A DNA stretch of 47,182 nucleotides, from NCBI GenBank assembly GCA_002435755.1, contig DIYH01000021.1:1-47182 (forward strand), read 5' to 3'. Each line of letters begins with the position of its first letter. Position 1 is the stretch's first letter. Position numbers and translations under genes: made by a program. Shown here piece after piece: positions 8,338 to 15,817 of the stretch. This DNA comes from Flammeovirgaceae bacterium UBA6059 (lineage in GTDB: Bacteria; Bacteroidota; Bacteroidia; Cytophagales; Cyclobacteriaceae). The notes under the pieces were generated by a model. It saw only the letters and a program-made list of their open reading frames with translations, did not search any database and was not told where the DNA came from.

Positions 8338-8424
8338 TACTGCACGGAATGGTATTGGGGATCTAAAACTGATGTCTTACGGCAGCTCGTTTTATTTGAT
8401 GTCAGGCTGGTTTACATTTATCTC

Positions 8425-9180
8425 ATGGATAGCGTCATTGAGATTGCGATAGGTATGCTGGTGATGAATTCTTTTCGCTACTTCCTAATTGCTGGCATAG
8501 CCTTTATCATTTTCTATTTACTCTTGCGGTCCAGTATCTCCGACAACAAGATACAAGGTGCTTTTCCGAAACAGAAGGACTATATCAGGGAGGTGGGATA
8601 CTCTATGATCACCATTATCATCTTTGTCCTGATAGGACTTTTAATATATGCAACGCCATTCCAAGAGTTAACGCTGAGGTACAATTTGATCGAAGAGCAT
8701 GGCTGGTTTTATTGGTTGTTGAGCATATTAGCGATGATCTTTATGCATGATACTTACTTCTACTGGACACATAGGGCCATGCATCACCCAAGAGTCTTTC
8801 GCTATTTTCATAAGGTACACCACGACTCTATCAATCCATCTCCGTGGGCCTCTTATGCTTTTCATCCACTGGAAGGTGTTGTAGAAGCATCTATCATATT
8901 CCCAATAGTCTTGCTTGTACCACATCATACTTCGGCTTTGATAGTCTTCCTCTTTTTTATGATGACTTACAATGTCTACGGTCACCTGGGATGGGAGCTA
9001 TACCCGAGAGGTTTTCAACAGACATGGATTGGCAAGTGGATCAACACGTCGGTCAACCATAATCAGCATCACAAGCACTTCTATGGCAACTATGGGCTCT
9101 ATTTCTTGTTTTGGGACAGATGGTTAGGAACTATCAGGCTCGACTATGATAAAGAGTTTGATAGAATAACGTCAAAATAA
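8425..9180 (+). CDS. Sterol desaturase / fatty acid hydroxylase family protein
   Basis: A 251-residue membrane di-iron oxygenase-type protein. It has hydrophobic segments at about 15-35, 60-78, 95-107 and 155-185. The histidine clusters of the family are HDTYFYWTH (108-116), HKVHH (129-133) and NHNQHH (211-216), with further His at 120, 121, 147 and 187. These bind the two irons that activate oxygen for hydroxylation or desaturation of a lipid chain. The substrate (sterol-like, hopanoid, carotenoid or fatty acid) cannot be told. The gene stands alone, divergent from the TonB receptor. A second in-frame ATG at codon 11 could be the true start. Confidence 0.88.
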   Translation: MDSVIEIAIGMLVMNSFRYFLIAGIAFIIFYLLLRSSISDNKIQGAFPKQKDYIREVGYSMITIIIFVLIGLLIYATPFQELTLRYNLIEEHGWFYWLLSILAMIFMHDTYFYWTHRAMHHPRVFRYFHKVHHDSINPSPWASYAFHPLEGVVEASIIFPIVLLVPHHTSALIVFLFFMMTYNVYGHLGWELYPRGFQQTWIGKWINTSVNHNQHHKHFYGNYGLYFLFWDRWLGTIRLDYDKEFDRITSK

Positions 9181-9249
9181 GAATACAATGGTTTTCAATG
9201 CTTGATAACAGCAACAACATGACGTCAAAACAAGTCCAGAAAAGTGCGT

Positions 9250-9939
9250 TTAAATCTGCCATTGGCTTTTTGTGGCAAGAGAGTCTTTAGCTTTTCTATC
9301 CAAGTAAGGTAAATCAGCAATATTACCTGAGAGGATATTATCGCTTGACAGTTTTTCAAATATCCAAAGCTTATCCATTTTGGCTAATACTTGCCAATCA
9401 GGCAATTCATTAAGAAATCGTACCAATTCTTTAACAGAATATAATTGAATATCATCGATAAGTAGTAAACCGTTTTGCTTTAGTATATAGTTACAATAGA
9501 AAAAATCTACAAAGACAGTCGGCCAACCATGACCTCCATCGATGAGTATGACATCCACTTCACCAAATTCCTTATCCAATATTAGTTGAGGTAACATCAA
9601 TTCACTTATCTGACTGTGATACTCCAGACAACTGAGATCAATATCATTCTTTGAACAATACTCGCGTATTCTATCAATAACGGAATCATTAGGATGAGCA
9701 ATTGTGGTGAGCTTGATTGGTTCTTGTAGACAAAAGAATATAGTCGAATTTCCAGCACCTGTTTCAAGTATCCTTAAGCGGGCATCTGAAAAGTGGTGTA
9801 GAAGAACACTTGCTATAACTCTAAAATGTATCCTATGAAAACCACCTGTATTCCGAGTCTGTCCATTATCCCAAGAGTGCAATAGAGGTATGTTTGACAA
9901 GAAAGCATCCATTTTTGACTTGCTCAAGTCATTGTTCAT
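9250..9939 (-). CDS. Class I SAM-dependent methyltransferase-like protein
   Basis: A 229-residue protein with a Rossmann-type methyltransferase layout. Motif I reads RILETGAGNSTIFF. A later acidic strand and loop, VDVILIDGGHGWPTVF, and the strand LLLIDDIQLYSV resemble the Methyltransf_24/class I group, where Asp and His residues near the substrate pocket are common. No signal peptide or membrane segment is visible. It lies 36 bases downstream of the exporter adaptor gene on the same strand and could be cotranscribed with it, although its product has no obvious link to export. The substrate is unknown; glycan or small-molecule O-methylation is one possibility. Confidence 0.7.
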   Translation of the reverse strand: MNNDLSKSKMDAFLSNIPLLHSWDNGQTRNTGGFHRIHFRVIASVLLHHFSDARLRILETGAGNSTIFFCLQEPIKLTTIAHPNDSVIDRIREYCSKNDIDLSCLEYHSQISELMLPQLILDKEFGEVDVILIDGGHGWPTVFVDFFYCNYILKQNGLLLIDDIQLYSVKELVRFLNELPDWQVLAKMDKLWIFEKLSSDNILSGNIADLPYLDRKAKDSLATKSQWQI

Positions 9940-9975
9940 ATTATGTTATTCAGTTCCGAGCATAAGGTAACCTGA

Positions 9976-11049
9976 TCAAAGCTTTTTGATCGATACATTC
10001 TCCGAAATTCCTGATACAATTTCTATATTGATACCATCAGACAGCCCAGTAGTTACTTCCCTACGTTCAAACTGTTGATCACCAAGTGCTACTTCTACGA
10101 ACATTTTGTCTGCTTCAAAGATCAGGTTACTCTCACGAATAGCCAGTACATCATTTCGACTTTCCAATACAATATCAGCAGTAGCGCTATATCCTGCTCT
10201 TAGGAAAGTATCGTCTTTCAATATGATATCTGCCTTAATATCAAACTTGATAGCACCATCTTCAGCTTCACCCTTAGGAGAGATAAACTCAAGCTTTGCA
10301 TCAAAGTATTCGCCTTCTATAGCTCCTACACTCATGATCAAGTCCATACCTACCGCGATTTTTCCTACTTCGGACTCATTGACCTTCCCTTCAAAGATCA
10401 TTTGATTCATGTCGGCTATAGATGCAATGGTCGTACCTTCATTGAACGTATTAGACTCTATGATGAAAGTACCTTCCTTCACAGGGATATCAAGGACCAT
10501 ACCGTCTACTGTCGATCTCACAAGATTAGATACATTACCTGTCTTCTTTGAGGCCCCTTCTCTTACCAGATCAAGATTGTTCCTTGCTGCTTCTAGCTCT
10601 TGTTCCCTAAGCTTGTAATCGAGTACAAACTGGTTGTAATCAAAGTCTGAAATGACCCTCTCATCAAACAACTCCTTTTGACGGTCTTTTTCTCGTCTGG
10701 CATTCTCGAAATTGATGATTGCGGTCTCCACCTGAGCCTGAGCATTGTTTAGTGCAACCACGTTAGGTATGATCTTGATCTTTGCAATCAGGTCACCAAC
10801 CCTAACATCCGCCCCCTCTTCTAAATAAAGCTCATCTACTACGCCTGATACTTGTGATTTCAACGCAACTTCTTTCCGAGGTACGATAGATCCTGTTGCT
10901 ATTGTCTTTTTGACAATATCTGTTTTAAAAGGCTTATCAGTTTCATAAACCACAGGGGGCTCCTCTGATTTTTGATACAGAAAATAGCCCGTACCTACGA
11001 ACATGGTGATGATGATAAGGATCGTAAGGAAGATGAAAAATCTTTTCAT
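9976..11049 (-). CDS. Periplasmic adaptor subunit (MacA/HlyD family)
   Basis: A 357-residue membrane-fusion protein. An N-terminal membrane anchor (about 4-24) is followed by the first lipoyl half (about 62-97, SQVSGVVDELYLEEGADV). A coiled-coil hairpin spans about 100-165, rich in Glu, Arg and Gln. The second lipoyl half (about 178-213, STVDGMVLDIPVKEGTF) and beta-barrel domains complete the protein. Such adaptors link an inner-membrane MacB-type ABC pump to an outer-membrane TolC-like channel. It lies 24 bases downstream of the second permease, in the order ATPase, permease, permease, adaptor. No TolC-like gene is in the window, so the channel must be encoded elsewhere. Confidence 0.9.
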   Translation of the reverse strand: MKRFFIFLTILIIITMFVGTGYFLYQKSEEPPVVYETDKPFKTDIVKKTIATGSIVPRKEVALKSQVSGVVDELYLEEGADVRVGDLIAKIKIIPNVVALNNAQAQVETAIINFENARREKDRQKELFDERVISDFDYNQFVLDYKLREQELEAARNNLDLVREGASKKTGNVSNLVRSTVDGMVLDIPVKEGTFIIESNTFNEGTTIASIADMNQMIFEGKVNESEVGKIAVGMDLIMSVGAIEGEYFDAKLEFISPKGEAEDGAIKFDIKADIILKDDTFLRAGYSATADIVLESRNDVLAIRESNLIFEADKMFVEVALGDQQFERREVTTGLSDGINIEIVSGISENVSIKKL

Positions 11050-11073
11050 AAGTGTTTGACTTGTATTGTTGAA

Positions 11074-12336
11074 TTATTCGTCCCTTAAAGCAATTACAGG
11101 ATCAACGCTCGCCGCTTTAATACCGGGAACAAGCCCGGCGATTACTCCTGATATGAGCAGTACTACTATCGCTGAAACAGCAATATCAAAATCTATCTCT
11201 GGTCTGCTAAAAAACTCCGATTCTATACCAAGCTCATTCAAGGCATAGGAAATGCCTTCTATTGTGAATACACCAAACACCAATCCGAAATAACCGGATA
11301 GTCCGGAGATCACTAAAGACTCCTGTACGATCATACTTATAATTGACCAGGGTTTGGCCCCTATAGATTTACGTATGCCGATTTCCTTGATACGCTCTTT
11401 TACGATGATCAACATAATGTTTCCTACACCTACCATACCCGCAATGATGGTACCTACTGCAACCAACCAGCTAAATGCTGCAATACCGGAAAAAAGCCCT
11501 TGCATCTCTCTGAACTCCTCCTCGACATTGAAGCTACCCAAAGCGGCCCTATCCTCTGGTGCTATTTTATGTCGCTTCTTAATGTCAGCCTTCACTATCT
11601 CCTCAAGCTCGGCACCCGAAACTCCTTCAGCAGGTACCAACCCAAACCAACCTATGTAAGGTCCCCAGTTGAAAGCCTGCTGCAATGTGGTATTGGGTAT
11701 AAAAACTGACTGCAGATCGTCTAGCGCATCTTCACCTGTTAGTCTGGTCCCTAATATGCCTACTACCTTAAACGGAGTACCTGATATGGTAATGTGTTCG
11801 CCGATAGGCTCTTCATCGGGCTCAAACAGGTCAGCTTTGACACGCTCACCTATAACGATAACATTGCGCTTTTGAGCTATATCAAATGCGTTGATAAAAC
11901 GACCACTGTTGATCTGAATAGGCTTTATCTCTTCATACTGGGGGTAATCTCCCATGATGGTGTAGGCCACCTCCCGATTTCCCCGCTTAAGTTGAAAATC
12001 ACTATCTGAAAACCTGCCGCCAATCTGTGTCCTTGGAGACACTACTTTGACCTCTTTAATTTTACTGATTATGTCATAATCAGTGTTGGTGAGGTCAATA
12101 CTCCTGCCTGGCTGAAAGCCAGCATATGCAATAGATGTCTGCTCTGACCAAACGAAGACGGCATTTTTAGCCAGGTCAAAGTTTTGCATAACACCATTAC
12201 GCAGACCATTACCCGCACCCAGAAGTACCACTAACATGAATATGCCCCAAAAAACACCAAAACTGGTCAGGGCCGTTCTGAGTTTATGTTTCCGGATCGT
12301 CATCCATATCTCCTGCCATTTGTCTATATCGATCAT
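11074..12336 (-). CDS. MacB/FtsX-type ABC permease, second copy
   Basis: A 420-residue permease with an N-terminal membrane segment (after KLRTALTSFGVFWGIFMLVVL), a large periplasmic MacB core domain, and three C-terminal membrane segments. The FtsX signature region is IIVKERIKEIGIRKSIGAKP. The ATG at 12336 is preferred over the GTG at 12345 because it aligns with the paralogue upstream (MIDIDKWQEI here, MFDFDKWQEI there), and it begins one base after that gene's TAA. Such permeases use ATP binding outside the membrane to drive periplasmic movements of the pump. It is paralogous to the adjacent permease and probably pairs with it as a heterodimer. Confidence 0.9.
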   Translation of the reverse strand: MIDIDKWQEIWMTIRKHKLRTALTSFGVFWGIFMLVVLLGAGNGLRNGVMQNFDLAKNAVFVWSEQTSIAYAGFQPGRSIDLTNTDYDIISKIKEVKVVSPRTQIGGRFSDSDFQLKRGNREVAYTIMGDYPQYEEIKPIQINSGRFINAFDIAQKRNVIVIGERVKADLFEPDEEPIGEHITISGTPFKVVGILGTRLTGEDALDDLQSVFIPNTTLQQAFNWGPYIGWFGLVPAEGVSGAELEEIVKADIKKRHKIAPEDRAALGSFNVEEEFREMQGLFSGIAAFSWLVAVGTIIAGMVGVGNIMLIIVKERIKEIGIRKSIGAKPWSIISMIVQESLVISGLSGYFGLVFGVFTIEGISYALNELGIESEFFSRPEIDFDIAVSAIVVLLISGVIAGLVPGIKAASVDPVIALRDE

Positions 12337-12337
12337 A

Positions 12338-13588
12338 TTAGTCACTTTTCAGTGCTTCTACAGGTTTTACACTAGCCGCTCTAATCGCAGGAAATAGCCC
12401 GGCTACCGCTCCGGCTATCACGAGGACAACTACTGAAGTGATCGCCACTTGGAAATCCACTTCTGGCCTCTTGAAAAACTCTATGTCGGCACCCATTGCC
12501 TCTAGCATTTTATTGACACTTTCAAGCAGAACCACACCTAAAAACAATCCAAAGTAGCCCGCTACAGCCGTGATGAAAATAGACTCTTGCATGATCAGGC
12601 TTACAATCGACCATGGAGTAGCACCTACTGCTTTACGTACACCGATTTCCCGTGTACGTTCTTTTACCACAATGATCATAATGTTGGATACTCCTACAAT
12701 CCCGGCCATCAAAGTGCCGATCCCCACTAGCCATATAAAGAGCTCAATACCAGCAAAAAGCTCTGTCACCTTCTTATGCTCTTCCTCCTGATTATGTACA
12801 TAGAAAGCCCGGCCATCATCAGGGTGAATTGTATGTCGCCGCTTCATTAGCTTAGTCACACGGTTTTCGAGCTCAATACCACTGGTACCTTGCTCGGTCG
12901 TTACCACGAATATGTTTACTGCCCGATCTGGATTGAATGATTGCTGAAAAGTGCTGAAAGGAATGTAGACACGCTGGGCCTGATCCATGCCTGCACTGCT
13001 ATCGAAGCTAAATACTCCGACGACTCTAAAACTTAATCCTCGTACTGTGATGTACTCACCTACCGGATCTACATCGGCTGGAAAAAGAGACTCTGCTACG
13101 CGCTCACCTATGATGCATACCTTCCTTTTTTCGATATCATCAAGCTTGTTAAGCGATCTTCCACTCACAGTTTTTTGGGATACCTTGATCTCAAAATAAT
13201 CAGAGCTAGCGCCAAAAATGGTAAACCGCGAAGAGTTCGTCTTATATCTAATGATGTAGTCGCCTCTCAGCCAGTTCTCAGGAGATAGGAACTCTACGCC
13301 CTGTATCTCATTATCTACTGCCTCAAGGTCATCTTCATAGAGCGTGTAACTACGCCCGGCAGGCATTCCCTGGTAAGACATAGAAGTTCGCGAAGGTATT
13401 ACCCAAATACTATTGGTTGCATCGAGTAACATACTGCTACGAACACCATTCTGAAGCCCCTGACCAGCACCAAGCAACAAAATCAACATCAGTATGCCCC
13501 AGAATACGCCAAAGGCGGTAGCAAAAGTCCTGACCTTATTGTGCCGAATGGCATCAAAAATCTCTTGCCATTTGTCAAAATCAAACAT
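12338..13588 (-). CDS. MacB/FtsX-type ABC permease, first copy
   Basis: A 416-residue permease with the same layout as its downstream paralogue: an N-terminal membrane segment (TFATAFGVFWGILMLILLL), a MacB-type periplasmic domain, and three C-terminal segments around VVKERTREIGVRKAVGATP. An ATG at 13624 would give a longer protein, but the ATG at 13588 (MFDFDKWQEIF) matches the paralogue and overlaps the ATPase stop by 8 bases, a normal coupling distance. Two different half-permeases with one ATPase suggest a heteromeric exporter rather than a single MacB fusion. The substrate is not predictable; known relatives export lipoproteins, peptides or antibiotics. Confidence 0.9.
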   Translation of the reverse strand: MFDFDKWQEIFDAIRHNKVRTFATAFGVFWGILMLILLLGAGQGLQNGVRSSMLLDATNSIWVIPSRTSMSYQGMPAGRSYTLYEDDLEAVDNEIQGVEFLSPENWLRGDYIIRYKTNSSRFTIFGASSDYFEIKVSQKTVSGRSLNKLDDIEKRKVCIIGERVAESLFPADVDPVGEYITVRGLSFRVVGVFSFDSSAGMDQAQRVYIPFSTFQQSFNPDRAVNIFVVTTEQGTSGIELENRVTKLMKRRHTIHPDDGRAFYVHNQEEEHKKVTELFAGIELFIWLVGIGTLMAGIVGVSNIMIIVVKERTREIGVRKAVGATPWSIVSLIMQESIFITAVAGYFGLFLGVVLLESVNKMLEAMGADIEFFKRPEVDFQVAITSVVVLVIAGAVAGLFPAIRAASVKPVEALKSD

Positions 13589-14267
13589 GAGCCAGAGTGT
13601 AGTTTTCATCCAGGATAAGTCCATCCTTAATATAGATCACCCTGTCAGTCTGGGCTGCTATATCGTTCTCGTGAGTTACTATGATGATCGTCCTACCTGA
13701 ATCGTTGACTTCCTTGAACATCTCCATGACTTCTTCAGAAGTCTGACTATCGAGTGCACCGGTCGGCTCATCGGCCAGGATCACTTTAGGATCGGTGATC
13801 AATGCTCGGGCTATCGCCACCCTTTGCCTCTGTCCACCTGACATCTCGGTCGGTAGGTGATCTGCCCAATCGGCCAGTCCAACGCGCTCCAGGTACTCAG
13901 CCGCCAACTTGTTGCGCTTCCTTCTACTTACTTTTTGATAATAAAGTGGGAGCGCGACATTTTCTACTGCATTCTTAAAACTGAGCAAGTTGAAAGACTG
14001 GAAAACAAATCCAATCAGTTGGTTCCTGTAGTTTGCAGCTTTTGATTCGCTAAGATTTTTAACCAGGTGATCACCCAAAACGTACTCTCCCCTATCATAG
14101 CCATCAAGTATTCCCAGAATATTCAATAAGGTCGATTTACCAGATCCTGATGAACCCATGATCGACACAAGTTCACCTTCTCCAATCTTCAAATTGATAC
14201 CCTTAAGCACATGCAGCGACTGCTTTCCTACACTGTAAGATTTATGAATGTCTTGCAGATGGATCAT
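13581..14267 (-). CDS. MacB/LolD-type ABC transporter ATPase
   Basis: A 228-residue ATPase of the LolD/MacB/FtsE group. Walker A is GSSGSGKST, the Q-loop lies in LIGFVFQSFNLL, the signature is MSGGQRQR, and Walker B is VILADEPTGALD, followed by an H-loop (IIVTHE). The ADEPTGALD form is typical of this family. It is the first gene of the exporter operon, and its stop overlaps the start of the first permease. It powers the two FtsX-type permeases. A cluster of evenly spaced TGTCA repeats lies 74-120 bases upstream of its start and may control it. Together the four genes make a MacAB-like tripartite system without its outer-membrane channel. Confidence 0.95.
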   Translation of the reverse strand: MIHLQDIHKSYSVGKQSLHVLKGINLKIGEGELVSIMGSSGSGKSTLLNILGILDGYDRGEYVLGDHLVKNLSESKAANYRNQLIGFVFQSFNLLSFKNAVENVALPLYYQKVSRRKRNKLAAEYLERVGLADWADHLPTEMSGGQRQRVAIARALITDPKVILADEPTGALDSQTSEEVMEMFKEVNDSGRTIIIVTHENDIAAQTDRVIYIKDGLILDENYTLAHV

Positions 14268-14340
14268 CCCAACCTGTTTTTGGTGATATAATGATGAGTT
14301 AGCAATCTATGTTGCCTCGAAATCAGCCCGACATTTATTC

Positions 14341-14387
14341 TGTCAAAAAATGTCACTGACTTGTCAGGAATGCTAAGAGTAATGTCA
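14341..14387. promoter_or_regulatory. Phased TGTCA direct repeats upstream of the exporter operon
   Basis: TGTCA occurs on the + strand at 14341, 14351, 14362 and 14383. The spacing is 10, 11 and 21 bases, about one, one and two turns of DNA. This looks like tandem sites for a response regulator; PhoB-type boxes use a similar unit and spacing. The sites lie 74-120 bases upstream of the exporter ATPase start. The last one runs into the stop codon of the small gene next door. Confidence 0.4.
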
Positions 14388-14594
14388 GATCTCCCAAATG
14401 CAAAAGTCCTCACCCTTTCCATATCGGGTAAGGTCGCTCAAATGATATACTTCAAGGGTATGCAGATCCTTCAACTGGAAGTCACTTGAGCCTATATCAA
14501 CTAGGGTAAACTCAAAACTTTCGCCATAGTTGATCAGCCGGTACTTTTTACCTGCTCTTAAACTATTGTATGCTATGCCGTGAGACTTTGCCAT
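14385..14594 (-). CDS. Small protein of unknown function
   Basis: A 69-residue protein from the ATG at 14594. An ATG at 14639 in the same frame would add 15 residues (MVHGYFWLTKELSLH). The body is strand-rich: GKKYRLINYGESFEF, then DFQLKDLHTLEVYHLSDL, ending YGKGEDFCIWEI. This looks like a compact beta fold, and I recall short proteins of this type in Cytophagales, but I assign no function. It carries no signal peptide. It is on the same strand as the exporter operon, 117 bases upstream of it, separated by the TGTCA repeat cluster. Its coherent strand pattern supports it being coding rather than chance. Confidence 0.6.
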   Translation of the reverse strand: MAKSHGIAYNSLRAGKKYRLINYGESFEFTLVDIGSSDFQLKDLHTLEVYHLSDLTRYGKGEDFCIWEI

Positions 14595-14823
14595 GTGTAA
14601 GGATAATTCTTTGGTAAGCCAAAAGTAGCCATGCACCAAAAAACATTCAATTCATCTTGATGAAGTCTTATCAAATAAACGACCCAAACGATATGATCTA
14701 AACAAGGTATCTAAATTCAGTACTGCCTATGGCTTATAACGGGTGTAACTATTATATACCATGATCTGGCTATGATTAGACGGTAAAAAACATTAAAATT
14801 GACAACCTAACCAGAAAACTATC

Positions 14824-15729
14824 ATGAATTCAAAAAACTACAACTACCTGACTTCTTTGACGCTATTGGTGGCAATGTCAGTGATGCTATTTTCTTGTGG
14901 TGGAGGTGGCAAAAAAGATGAATCAGCTTCCAGCGAGTTTTCAGAAGCCCAACAACAAGTTGCTGAGGATATAGATAAGGTAATCCATGATCTACCACCA
15001 CCATCTGAGATCCCTTTTCTTCTTCAAGCGACAGGTAGTGAGTTCAACCCAGAACTCATCAGCTCTTTGGATGGTGTAGAAGCATATAAGACTTCAATTG
15101 ATAAGGCTGCCATGAACCTTGGTATCTATGCCACTGATGTTGGATACCTGGCTTCCTATGAACAAGTACAGGACGCACTTAAGTACATGGAGGCATGCCA
15201 GTCACTCGCAGAAACGGTAGGTATTGCAAGCTCTTTTGACCTTGACTTATTGAGTCGATTTGAAGAAAACCTGGGTAACAGAGACTCTTTGGCCAACCTC
15301 TTGAATGATGCACTTATAGTAGCTGAAAGCAGGTTAGAAAGTGATGACCGACTCAATAGCGCTGCACTCGTTCTGGCTGGTAGTTTTGTTGAGGGACTTT
15401 ATATTTCTACAATGGTAGTAGAGACCTATCCTGAAGATCTCCTACCGGAAGAAAGTAGAAACCTTATCCTTGAACCACTTATTAAAATCGTACTTGACCA
15501 AAAGCAACCGTTGTTAGATCTAATAGAATTAATGGGTGATCTTCCCGAAGACGACATGATCAACACGATGATAGGTGAGCTAAACGTATTGAAGAGGATC
15601 TATGACGATGAATTGGATATCGTTGGAGACAAGATTAAAAACAACAACGGCGACTTTGTCTTAACCAAGGACGAGCTTACTACCATTACCTACGATGTGA
15701 AAAGGATCAGAGGTGTGATCACAGAATAG
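14824..15729 (+). CDS. Lipoprotein of unknown function
   Basis: A 301-residue lipoprotein. The N terminus is a signal peptide ending in a lipobox, LFSC, with the lipidated cysteine at residue 25, followed by a flexible Gly/Ser/Lys-rich stretch. The rest is mainly acidic alpha-helix with no catalytic motif I can identify. It is probably anchored in the inner or outer membrane facing the periplasm. It is a single gene: a 184-base gap precedes it, and a clear terminator (15747-15783) follows 18 bases after its stop. I recognise the general look of a Bacteroidota-specific lipoprotein family but not a function. Confidence 0.85.
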   Translation: MNSKNYNYLTSLTLLVAMSVMLFSCGGGGKKDESASSEFSEAQQQVAEDIDKVIHDLPPPSEIPFLLQATGSEFNPELISSLDGVEAYKTSIDKAAMNLGIYATDVGYLASYEQVQDALKYMEACQSLAETVGIASSFDLDLLSRFEENLGNRDSLANLLNDALIVAESRLESDDRLNSAALVLAGSFVEGLYISTMVVETYPEDLLPEESRNLILEPLIKIVLDQKQPLLDLIELMGDLPEDDMINTMIGELNVLKRIYDDELDIVGDKIKNNNGDFVLTKDELTTITYDVKRIRGVITE

Positions 15730-15746
15730 TAGTTGCCAGATTTCAT

Positions 15747-15783
15747 AAAAAAAGCATTGAGATACAATTTCAATGCTTTTTTT
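15747..15783 (+). terminator. Rho-independent terminator after the lipoprotein gene
   Basis: A GCATTGA/TCAATGC stem (15754-15760 with 15770-15776) is flanked by A7 on the left and T7 on the right, so the pairing extends to 14 bp around a 9-base loop. It ends the lipoprotein transcript, and the flanking A and T runs may let it act in both directions. Confidence 0.9.
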
Positions 15784-15790
15784 ATCTTTA
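15783..15790 (+). promoter_or_regulatory. Possible -7 promoter element
   Basis: TATCTTTA, one base from the Bacteroidota -7 consensus TAnnTTTG, lies 28 bases before the ABC fusion gene start. Its first base is the last T of the terminator, so transcription would restart just after it. No clear -33 TTTG element was found. Confidence 0.35.
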
Positions 15791-15817
15791 GCATCTGCCG
15801 AACCCTAACCAACTGAG

